Positions 7,818 through 14,356 of a stretch of 32,164 nt of DNA are shown piece by piece; the stretch's first letter is position 1; each line of letters starts with the position of its first letter. The DNA comes from Tepidanaerobacteraceae bacterium (GTDB taxonomy: Bacteria > Bacillota > Thermosediminibacteria > Thermosediminibacterales > Tepidanaerobacteraceae). The notes under the pieces were generated by a model that was given only the letters and a program-made list of their open reading frames with translations, had not been told where the DNA came from and searched no databases. Where the stretch lies: the NCBI GenBank assembly GCA_024655905.1, contig JANLFP010000017.1, forward strand, positions 1 through 32,164. The letters are read 5' to 3'. The translations under genes were made by a program, and so were the position numbers.

Positions 7818-9574
7818 TAAAATTTCTTTCGTTTTTGGGAACGAATAAATACGAGGTATGCAATTATTTATATCAGGATAAAAAAGCCGAAAATTGCTGC
7901 TACATCCAGGAAGCCCTGCTGAAAATGCTCATCGGTGAAGACAAGATCCCAGACAAGGTCGTCGTATTTACCACTTCCAGGGCCTTTGAAGCCAACTGGA
8001 TAAAGAATGCCAACGAAGAGTGCAGGATGCCCGGGTTGAAATATACGCTGGAGAATCTTAAAAAGGACATGAACGGGGCAGATGTAAAAAATGTCATCAT
8101 TCCGGATGGAAACAACTATAAAGAACTGTGGGAGATTTTCAATATCATTTTAAGCGAGATAGAAAACGGAGATGAATTAGTTTTTGACATAACCCATTCC
8201 TACAGGTTCCTGCCAATGATGGCCTTTCTGGTGCTCAATTATGCCCGGATGATAAAAAATTGCAGGGTAACTGCCGTGTTTTACGGAGGATTTGAGGCGC
8301 TTGGCACGGTAGCCCAGGTAAAACAGATGCCTCTGGAAAAAAGGAATGCTCCAGTCTTTGAACTTACTCCATTTATAGAAGTGTTCGATTGGACAATAGG
8401 GGTTGACAGATACCTGAATACAGGTGATGCAAGCCTTATAAATAATCTCACGCTAAGCGGAGTGAAAGCTGCAAATCGAGAGATTTTAAAGAGCGGGGAG
8501 AATAAGGAAGATTTAAAGACCGCGGCCTTGTTGAAGGAACTGGCGGCAAAGCTGCAAAAATACAGCGATACAGTATTTACATGCAGGGGAAGAAAGCTTT
8601 TTAGGGCGGCATGCGACCTGAAAGGGATAATAGAGGAAGTTGCGGAAAAGTCGGCGCATGATTTTTTGAAACCGCTGGCGCCGGTGATGCAGAAGCTGTA
8701 TGAGAGGTTTAGGGGTTTCGGCAGAAGCGAGTATGAAGATCTGATCGAGATAGTGAAATGGTGCAGGGACAATAAACTTTATCAGCAGGGGCTGACAATC
8801 ATGGAAGAAGGCCTGATCGGCTATATATGCGATGTTTTCGGGCTGAATAAAGTAGATTTGAACGACAGAGAGATGGCCTCTCAATGCGCAGCCATAAAAA
8901 TACGGAATATTGCCGAAGAAAAATGGAAAAGCCCTGCCAAGGAAAATCGTGAAACTGCGAGGCTCGTCATCAATTCAAGCCGATTGCCTTCGAGCTTCTG
9001 GAATTTGATGTACAGCATACAAAATGCAAGAAATGACATCAACCATGCGGGATGGCAGAAAAATCCACGAAATGAAACCAGCTTTAAAGATGAGCTCGAT
9101 TCATTCATAACGACGGCGGAAAGCATAATTTTAAAAGCGCCGCTGGAAGCCAAGCCAAAAGAGGAGGCAATTCCGCGAGAAAAGAGGCGGAAAATGCTCC
9201 TGATTTTTTCTCATAATATGACAGAAGAACAAATAGCGGAGGCAAAAGAGGACATGGAAGTGGAAGAATTCATTTCCCTTCCCCAGGCCCTGCAGGACAA
9301 ATGGTCGGATATACCGTCGCAAATGGAATCGCTGGATGAATACATGCGGGATATGCTGAACTGGATAGATGAAAATGCCGCACCCGGGGATTATGCCCTG
9401 GTGGAAGGTGATTTTGGAGCCGCATATATGGTTGTGTGCCACTGCAAGAAAAATGGCATCATTCCCGTATATTCCACGACTGCAAGAAAAGTCTTAGAGG
9501 AAAATTTGGATGGTGAAGTTGTAACCCGAAGATGCTTCAGACACGTGAGATTCAGAGTTTACGGGGACTTGTAA
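7814..9574 (+). CDS. CARF-HEPN ribonuclease fused to Csx20 (type III effector)
   Basis: Ancillary effector of 586 residues. N-terminal CARF domain (about 1-180): IKFLSFLGTNKYE opens the fold and FDITHSYRFLP is the ligand-site motif of the TM1812/Csx1-Csx2 group. A helical linker leads to a HEPN domain with the RNase motif R-x4-H at R406/H411 (RNDINH). Residues ~458-586 are a separate domain matching the Csx20 family: LLIFSHNMTEEQ, LPQALQDKW, PGDYALVEGDFGAAY, PVYSTTAR and FRHVRFRVY. CARF proteins sense cyclic oligoadenylate from Cas10 and switch on HEPN RNase. Csx20 has been proposed as a ring nuclease that destroys this messenger. I chose GTG 7814 because it overlaps the cas6 stop and begins the CARF strand; an ATG at 7757 would put 19 poor residues inside cas6. 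The gene ends where a metabolic gene remnant begins. Confidence 0.92.
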   Translation: MIKFLSFLGTNKYEVCNYLYQDKKAENCCYIQEALLKMLIGEDKIPDKVVVFTTSRAFEANWIKNANEECRMPGLKYTLENLKKDMNGADVKNVIIPDGNNYKELWEIFNIILSEIENGDELVFDITHSYRFLPMMAFLVLNYARMIKNCRVTAVFYGGFEALGTVAQVKQMPLEKRNAPVFELTPFIEVFDWTIGVDRYLNTGDASLINNLTLSGVKAANREILKSGENKEDLKTAALLKELAAKLQKYSDTVFTCRGRKLFRAACDLKGIIEEVAEKSAHDFLKPLAPVMQKLYERFRGFGRSEYEDLIEIVKWCRDNKLYQQGLTIMEEGLIGYICDVFGLNKVDLNDREMASQCAAIKIRNIAEEKWKSPAKENRETARLVINSSRLPSSFWNLMYSIQNARNDINHAGWQKNPRNETSFKDELDSFITTAESIILKAPLEAKPKEEAIPREKRRKMLLIFSHNMTEEQIAEAKEDMEVEEFISLPQALQDKWSDIPSQMESLDEYMRDMLNWIDENAAPGDYALVEGDFGAAYMVVCHCKKNGIIPVYSTTARKVLEENLDGEVVTRRCFRHVRFRVYGDL

Positions 9575-9669
9575 GACTTTCAGTGGGCATTGAGGATGTG
9601 GAAGTTATCATTGCAGACCTGGATCAGGCGCTGGCAATGGTTGAGCAGAAAGCGGCGGCAGCAAAGTAA
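9562..9669 (+). pseudogene. 3' remnant of a Cys/Met-metabolism PLP enzyme
   Basis: In the frame one base off the effector gene, bases 9562-9669 encode RGLVRLSVGIEDVEVIIADL and DQALAMVEQKAAAAK, then TAA. This is the characteristic C-terminus of the cystathionine gamma-synthase / methionine gamma-lyase family. Nothing of the upstream ~360 codons is present: the preceding sequence is the end of the Csx20 domain. The junction lies within about 10 bases of 9565. Followed at once by an nhaC-like pseudogene, it looks like the surviving end of a lyase-antiporter operon into which the CRISPR module was joined. Confidence 0.85.
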
Positions 9670-9743
9670 GCCGGCCGTCTTGCTGCCTTAATCTTCATAT
9701 TTTGTTCCGGCTTATACCAAAAAAAGGAGGCTTCAAAAACGAA

Positions 9744-10790
9744 ATGTCCGTTAAGAACAAAGAAAATCCGTCGGCTCTCATACCTCTCGGAGTTTTTCTG
9801 GCGCTTTTGCGTAGCGGGTATCTATTTCAATCTTAAAGGTGTGGATTTTGCATTTTACCAGCTCCCATCCCCCGTTGCGGCCATTGCTGGAATTATCATA
9901 GCGTTTATAATAGGCAGGGGCAGTATTGATGAAAAAATGGACACATTTGTAAAAGGCGTGGGAGAAAGCAATATTATTATCATGTGCATGATTTACCTTC
10001 TTGCGGGCGCATTCTCGACGGTTGCAAAGGCCATGGGCGGGGTCGACTCCACGGTTAACTTCGGGCTTTCAGTAATACCCGCCAGCCTGATATTGCCGGG
10101 GTTGTTCGTGATTGCGGCTTTTGTGGCTACTGCCATGGGAACATCCATGGGCACCATTGCCGCGGTTTGCCCTATAGCCGTAGAAATGGCGACAAAAGCG
10201 CAGCTTCCTCTGGCAGTGGCAGTGGGAGCAGTGGTGGGCGGAGCAATGTTCGGCGACAACCTTTCCATGATATCAGACACCACCATTGCGGCTACAAGAA
10301 CCCAGGGATGTGCCATGCGGGACAAATTCGCCATGAATTTTAAAATAGCACTTCCGGCAGCAATCATGACTGTAATAATCATGGCAATATTCGGTACAGG
10401 TGGCCAGGTGCCTTCCGGGCTGGAATACAATATTTTGAAAATAGTGCCTTATCTTGCTGTTTTAATTCTGGCACTGATAGGAATGAACGTTTTTGTAGTG
10501 CTTATAATCGGAACACTTTTGTCGGGCCTTATAGGCTTGCTTGGCGGCAGCTTCACCCTGATTGGTTTTACGCAAAAGATTTATGAAGGCTTCGGTTCAA
10601 TGCAGGAAATATTCATTCTCTCGCTGCTGATCGGAGGTCTTGCAGCTTTGATAGCAAGAGAAGGCGGCATAGACTATCTCCTGAATGTCATAAGCCGCAG
10701 AATAAAGAGCACAAGAGGCGCGGAGCTTGGTATCGGAGCGCTGGTGTCTGTGGCGGACATCTGCACCGCAAATAATACATCCAAAAAATA
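9744..10790 (+). pseudogene. NhaC-type Na+/H+ antiporter, frameshifted and truncated
   Basis: The start is ATG 9744 after AAAAAGGAGG (MSVKNKENPSALIPLGVF). The frame fails in a T run at 9805-9808; adding one T restores LALFCVAGIYFNLKGVDFAF and the rest. From there the protein is a clear NhaC-family membrane antiporter with about nine hydrophobic segments, including GTSMGTIAAVCPIAVEMA and GGAMFGDNLSMISDTTIAA. It ends at SVADICTANNT followed by SKK and a stop, where family members continue for roughly 100 residues. So there are two lesions, a one-base loss and a 3' deletion. Its original job, judging from the lyase remnant upstream, may have been transport linked to methionine or another amino acid. 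Confidence 0.9.
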
Positions 10791-10840
10791 ATTGTTGTCC
10801 GAGCAAAATCATGGTAAAATATGATAGGAGGAAAGGTGTG

Positions 10841-11149
10841 ATGAGCATGGCGGAAAAGGAAATAGTAGACAGAACAAAAAACGAGATAGCCGCAGGGGGG
10901 GATAATATTCCTCCACAGGGACCGAAAATATGCGAGTCAGGTTATTTTTTCCTATCACAGCAAATAAATGATTTAAGGGACCGAATGGACGCAAAATTTG
11001 ATAAAATTGATGAAAAATTTGATTCTATGAGAAAAGAAACTGATGCTAGGTTCGATAAACTCAATGATAAGTTTGACTACTTACAAAGATGGACCTTTGC
11101 CATAATAGTAACTGTGGTGTTAGGTTTTGTCGCAATTTATTTCAAATAA
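10841..11149 (+). CDS. Small coiled-coil protein with C-terminal membrane anchor
   Basis: A 102-residue protein I cannot assign to a function. The ATG at 10841 follows GGAGGAAAGG. After a charged N-terminus, residues ~38-82 form a coiled coil built from a near-repeat: RMDAKFDKIDEKF, DSMRKETDARFDKL, NDKFDYLQR. Residues ~84-101 (TFAIIVTVVLGFVAIYF) are one membrane helix at the C-terminus. Such heptad-plus-anchor proteins resemble small haemolysin-XhlA/DUF1640-like proteins, but the likeness is general. It follows the nhaC remnant and is closed by a strong terminator, so it is its own transcription unit. Confidence 0.7.
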   Translation: MSMAEKEIVDRTKNEIAAGGDNIPPQGPKICESGYFFLSQQINDLRDRMDAKFDKIDEKFDSMRKETDARFDKLNDKFDYLQRWTFAIIVTVVLGFVAIYFK

Positions 11150-11204
11150 ACATGGTTGCGGCAAAATTGTAAAAAAGCAATAAGCAATTTGTTTTTGCCA
11201 AAAG

Positions 11205-11243
11205 ACCGGCAGGTTAAGTACCTGCCGGTTATCATTTTTTTTT
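11205..11243 (+). terminator. Intrinsic terminator
   Basis: ACCGGCAGGT (11205-11214), loop TAAGT, and ACCTGCCGGT (11220-11229) form a perfect 10-bp GC-rich stem, followed by a T tract to 11242. It ends the unit of the small coiled-coil gene. Confidence 0.93.
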
Positions 11244-11458
11244 CATGGCGATTATTATGCCATAACTTTTCATAATTATGAAAAGACTGTTTCGATAAGC
11301 AAGAACATTTGCCGGGGAAAACTCTATAAACGGTGGATGCAAAAACCTATTTTTACGCACCTCAGTTTTATATTTAATGTTAAACCGGGTGTTTTTCATA
11401 ATACAGTATCCTCCCGAATATATTTTAAGAGAAAATATCTGAAGGGAGGGTTTATTTT
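11244..11458. promoter_or_regulatory. Leader region of yabP with a perfect palindrome
   Basis: About 215 gene-free bases. A perfect 20-base palindrome, CTTTTCATAATTATGAAAAG, lies at 11266-11285 and could be an operator or a leftover mobile end. TCATAAT near 11394 with an A/T-rich box around 11421 may be a mother-cell (sigma-E-like) promoter, expected for yabP, but the -10 match is weak. GAAGGGAGGG just before 11459 is a strong ribosome site. Confidence 0.4.
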
Positions 11459-11740
11459 ATGGAAGACAAATCCGCGAAACAGCACAAGGTAATCCTGACG
11501 GACAGAGAGTTGCTGGATGTAAGCGGAATAATAAATGTGGAAAGATTTACCGATGACAATGTGGTTCTGGAGACGGAGCAGGGCATGCTGGATATTAAAG
11601 GTGAAAAAATGCATATGAAACAGTTGAATCTGGATGGAGGCATGATAATTGTGGAGGGTCTGATAAAATCCATGACCTATTCCGAAGGGATATCCACAAA
11701 AGACAAGGGGAGAGGTTTCTTGAGGAATATCTTCAAATAA
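11459..11740 (+). CDS. yabP: Sporulation protein YabP
   Basis: A 93-residue YabP/YqfC-family protein. The pattern KVILTDRELLDVSGIINVERF followed by DDNVVLETEQGMLDIKGE and MHMKQLNLDGGMIIVEG is the family core; the C-terminus is short and basic. In Bacilli YabP is made in the mother cell and helps assemble the spore coat or cortex-related layer. Its neighbour yabQ starts about 60 bases on, the standard order in spore-forming Firmicutes. This is direct evidence that the organism belongs to a sporulating lineage. Confidence 0.95.
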   Translation: MEDKSAKQHKVILTDRELLDVSGIINVERFTDDNVVLETEQGMLDIKGEKMHMKQLNLDGGMIIVEGLIKSMTYSEGISTKDKGRGFLRNIFK

Positions 11741-11802
11741 GAAATAAACGTAAGAAATAAACGGATTTTTTACCCATATTTTGGCCTGAGGGAGTTGAGA
11801 GC

Positions 11803-12243
11803 TTGGATTTTTATGAGAACAGCGAGCAGGCGGTAATGCTGGCTGCCGCCCTTGCAATTGGACTTTTTGCTGGTCTTGTTTTCGATGTCTACAGGCGCAT
11901 CAGAAACCTCATAGTTCCGGGTCCCGTACTCACGGCACTCGGAGATCTGGCTTTCTGGGGAATCATGACGGTGGTGACTTTTTTGTCTCTGTTCAGGTTG
12001 ACCTCCGGAGAAGTCCGCGGATACATTTTCTTTGCCCTGGGTATTGGCCTACTGTTTTACTTATCTTATATAAGCAGATATGTTCTTGCTGTTTTAATAT
12101 TTTTTGATATCCTGACAAGAAGAAACATCAAAAAATTCATGCGATATCTTGGCCGCATGAAAAAGCTCGCGGTATTTACTCTTCCGGCAAGAATATATGA
12201 GGATGCCAGGAGAGTATTTTTTAAAATAAAGCATAAGAAGTAG
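11803..12243 (+). CDS. yabQ: Spore cortex biosynthesis protein YabQ
   Basis: A 146-residue membrane protein of the YabQ family. Hydrophobic segments cover roughly residues 9-30 (AVMLAAALAIGLFAGLVFDV), 44-63 and 70-105. The conserved sequence FDVYRRIRN follows the first helix. The basic C-terminus lies in the cytosol. In Bacillus YabQ is needed for cortex formation and sits in the outer forespore membrane. The start codon is TTG at 11803 with GAGGGAG about 10 bases upstream; no ATG gives a better fit. It belongs to the yabP-yabQ-divIC block. Confidence 0.93.
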   Translation: MDFYENSEQAVMLAAALAIGLFAGLVFDVYRRIRNLIVPGPVLTALGDLAFWGIMTVVTFLSLFRLTSGEVRGYIFFALGIGLLFYLSYISRYVLAVLIFFDILTRRNIKKFMRYLGRMKKLAVFTLPARIYEDARRVFFKIKHKK

Positions 12244-12324
12244 CAGGATTTTTCTGGAATTGGTCGAATCATTTATATATCCGATTATCCGATGTAAAAA
12301 AAGGGAAACGGGGAGGTTTGACCC

Positions 12325-12609
12325 GTGGATTCGAAGAAGAGGTTTAGAGTCCGTCACCTGATTTTAATATTTTTTATGATTTACGTAATTTATACACTGG
12401 TTGTGCAACAGATAAAAATGATGGACCTCGCCCGACAGGAGGCTGAGCTCAGACAGCAGATAGAAGCAGCTGTGCAGCAAAGGGAACAGTTGAAAAAGCA
12501 GATACAACTTCTTCATACCGACAGCTACATAGAAATGGTGGCAAGGGATAAGCTCGGGCTTGTCAAGCCGGATGAATACATATATAAAGAAAGCAAGCCA
12601 TCCCCGTAG
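12325..12609 (+). CDS. divIC: Septum formation protein DivIC/FtsB
   Basis: A 94-residue bitopic protein. A short basic N-terminus (KKRFRVRH) precedes one membrane helix at ~12-27 (LILIFFMIYVIYTLVV), then a heptad coiled coil of about 40 residues (QEAELRQQIEAAVQQREQLK) and the extracytoplasmic pattern YIEMVARDKLGLVKPDE, which is the FtsB/DivIC signature. It acts in the FtsL-DivIB-DivIC division subcomplex. GTG start at 12325 after GGGAGG. Standard neighbour of yabQ and the S1 gene. Confidence 0.95.
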   Translation: MDSKKRFRVRHLILIFFMIYVIYTLVVQQIKMMDLARQEAELRQQIEAAVQQREQLKKQIQLLHTDSYIEMVARDKLGLVKPDEYIYKESKPSP

Positions 12610-12692
12610 ACAACACTGTTATTGACGAAAGCTCAAAGCTGAAGTATAATTATCGTATCGAAAGGAAAATCTAAAGGAGGAATTCTTAAAGT

Positions 12693-13082
12693 ATGCCTGT
12701 TGAGGTAGGCCAGATAGTGGAAGGGAAGATCACCGGTATTACCAAATTCGGCGCATTCGTTGAACTTCCGGGCGGAGTAACGGGGTTGGTTCATATTTCA
12801 GAAGTTGCTGACAGTTTTGTAAAAGATGTCAATGACTTTTTGAAAGAGAATGACAAAGTGAAGGTTAAGGTTATAGGGGTTTCGCAGGATGGAAAAGTCA
12901 GCCTTTCCATCAGAAAGCTGAATGAAAGCTCTCGCGACAGAAGGTTGAAAGAAAGGGACAACCTCAGTTTTGAGGATAAGCTGGCCAAATTCATGAAAGA
13001 TAGCGAGGAAAGACTTCTGGATATCAGAAAAAGCCATGAAGCAAAAAGAGGCTCGTACGGGAGGAAGAGAGCGTCTTACTAG
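12693..13082 (+). CDS. S1-domain RNA-binding protein, YabR type
   Basis: A 129-residue protein with one S1 RNA-binding domain at about residues 4-75: VGQIVEGKITGITKFGAFVEL, GLVHISEVAD and VKVIGVSQDGKVSLSIR. The tail is charged and basic (RKSHEAKRGSYGRKRASY) and probably also touches RNA. It resembles the general stress/RNA-binding proteins YabR and YugI of Bacillus; the exact RNA target is unknown. A strong ribosome site, AAAGGAGG, precedes the ATG at 12693. A terminator follows at 13131. Confidence 0.92.
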   Translation: MPVEVGQIVEGKITGITKFGAFVELPGGVTGLVHISEVADSFVKDVNDFLKENDKVKVKVIGVSQDGKVSLSIRKLNESSRDRRLKERDNLSFEDKLAKFMKDSEERLLDIRKSHEAKRGSYGRKRASY

Positions 13083-13130
13083 CAATTATATTTTCATATA
13101 GAATTATGACCACATGCAAATTATGAATCT

Positions 13131-13166
13131 ATCCGGGGAAATCCCGGATTTTTCAGTTTTTATTTT
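13131..13166 (+). terminator. Intrinsic terminator after the S1 gene
   Basis: ATCCGGG (13131-13137), loop GAAAT, CCCGGAT (13143-13149), then a T-rich tract to 13166. It separates the sporulation/division block from ppx/gppA. Confidence 0.85.
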
Positions 13167-13202
13167 GAGTCAGGGGATTCGAGCAAGGAATCATCTGACT
13201 CA
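13166..13202. repeat. Imperfect palindromic element, family member 1
   Basis: TGAGTCAG (13166-13173) pairs with CTGACTCA (13195-13202), and GATTC (13176-13180) with GAATC (13188-13192), around a GAGCAAG loop and a 2x2 mismatch. Read on the minus strand it begins GAGTCAGATGATTCCTTG, very close to GAGTCAGGTGACGGTTCCTTG of the inverted repeat at 32115. The two appear to be copies of one dispersed palindromic repeat. Confidence 0.6.
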
Positions 13203-13233
13203 CTCGATTTAAACAGGGAAGGGGTCATACGAT

Positions 13234-14169
13234 GTGAGGGTTGCTGTTATCGATATGGGGTCCAATTCCATCAGACTGCTCGTGGCAGAATGCACGGCAA
13301 AAAAAGTTGCGCCGCTGGAGAAAAGGCTTATCACAACCCGGCTGGGCAGGGGAGTGGCGGAAAACGGAATGCTTGATGAGGCTTCCATGCGCGATACGAT
13401 TGTGGCGATGGAGTTTTTTAAAAAAATAGCGCAAGACAATAGATGCGAAAAAATACTGGCTTTTGCCACCAGCGCTGTGAGAGAGTCCTTGAACGGAAAG
13501 GATTTTATCCATTCTATAAGAGAAATGTTAGGGATCGATGCAGAGATTATCTCGGGTGAAAGAGAAGGCATCCTTTCTTTTAAAGGCGCAAGAGCGGGTC
13601 TTGGCATTGAAGGACGGGCTCTGGTAGTGGATATCGGCGGCGGTTCGACGGAATTCTGCTTGGGAGATGATGAGGACTTCGAGAGCTTCAGTCTTCCTGC
13701 AGGAGCGGTACGCCTGACCGAAAAATACCTGCACTCGGACCCGCCAACCGCTGAAGATATCCGGGCTGTGCGGCATGCTGTGGATGATTTGCTTGCAAAT
13801 TTCATGCAGGGCCGAGCACGTATCATTAAAAACGGATTTTTCACTGCGGTGGGGGTCGGCGGGACTGTCACAACCCTGGCCGCCATGATTCAGGGCCTTT
13901 CGGTTTACGACCCGTCAAAGGTGCATGGTTTTCTCCTTAAGCAGGCAGATGTGAATGCCGTTTTTGAAAAGCTATGCCGCATGACTGTAGAAGATAGGAG
14001 AAAAATACCGGGTCTTTCGCCTCAGCGGGCTGACATCATAATGGCTGGCGTCCTCATTTTGCAGCAAATCATGCAAAAACTGGGTATTTCTGCGATTAAA
14101 TCAAGCGAATCGGATCTTATGGAAGGATATATTATAGAAAACATATCGAGAGAACTAAAATTGCTATAA
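13234..14169 (+). CDS. Ppx/GppA-family exopolyphosphatase
   Basis: A 311-residue ASKHA-fold phosphatase of the Ppx/GppA family. Phosphate-binding loop 1 is VIDMGSNSIRLLVAE (residues 4-18) and loop 2 is VDIGGGSTEF (about 131-140); FATSAVRES is also conserved. The family removes terminal phosphate from polyphosphate or pppGpp; at this length, without the long C-terminal HD domain, either substrate is possible. GTG start at 13234 after GGGAAGGGG. Its place after the S1 gene is the usual one in Clostridia. A dispersed palindrome sits immediately upstream. Confidence 0.95.
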   Translation: MRVAVIDMGSNSIRLLVAECTAKKVAPLEKRLITTRLGRGVAENGMLDEASMRDTIVAMEFFKKIAQDNRCEKILAFATSAVRESLNGKDFIHSIREMLGIDAEIISGEREGILSFKGARAGLGIEGRALVVDIGGGSTEFCLGDDEDFESFSLPAGAVRLTEKYLHSDPPTAEDIRAVRHAVDDLLANFMQGRARIIKNGFFTAVGVGGTVTTLAAMIQGLSVYDPSKVHGFLLKQADVNAVFEKLCRMTVEDRRKIPGLSPQRADIIMAGVLILQQIMQKLGISAIKSSESDLMEGYIIENISRELKLL

Positions 14170-14210
14170 TTGATTGCTTAAATTATCTACAAAAACACAT
14201 TATTTATAAT

Positions 14211-14277
14211 TAACCCTCAGCATTTTAGCGTATGGGGATTTTATTTTGCCATCGCTGCTGGTGAGGGTTATTCTTTT
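14211..14277 (+). terminator. Long hairpin after ppx/gppA
   Basis: TAACCCTCA (14211-14219) pairs with TGAGGGTTA (14262-14270); inner pairs GCA/TGC and AGCG/CGCT extend the stem with a bulge. TTCTTTT follows. Probably the ppx/gppA terminator. Since it lies ~45 bases ahead of a sigma-54 promoter, its arms could instead be activator sites. Confidence 0.55.
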
Positions 14278-14314
14278 ATGCGAATGTTTTTTAAAAAACC
14301 AAATCTGCAGCAAA

Positions 14315-14330
14315 TGGCATTAGGTTTGCA
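14315..14330 (+). promoter_or_regulatory. Sigma-54 (-24/-12) promoter of the activator gene
   Basis: TGGCATTAGGTTTGCA matches the RpoN consensus TGGCA-N6-TTGCA, with GG and GC ten bases apart. It lies 27 bases before the ATG of the LevR-like activator, which suggests that the activator drives its own expression. Confidence 0.8.
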
Positions 14331-14356
14331 TAATTTAAAGAAAAGGTGAGGATACA

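Noticed and set aside
13209-13886. Minus-strand open frame of 225 codons
   Set aside because: Antisense of ppx/gppA, whose phosphate loops are intact on the + strand; no ribosome site.
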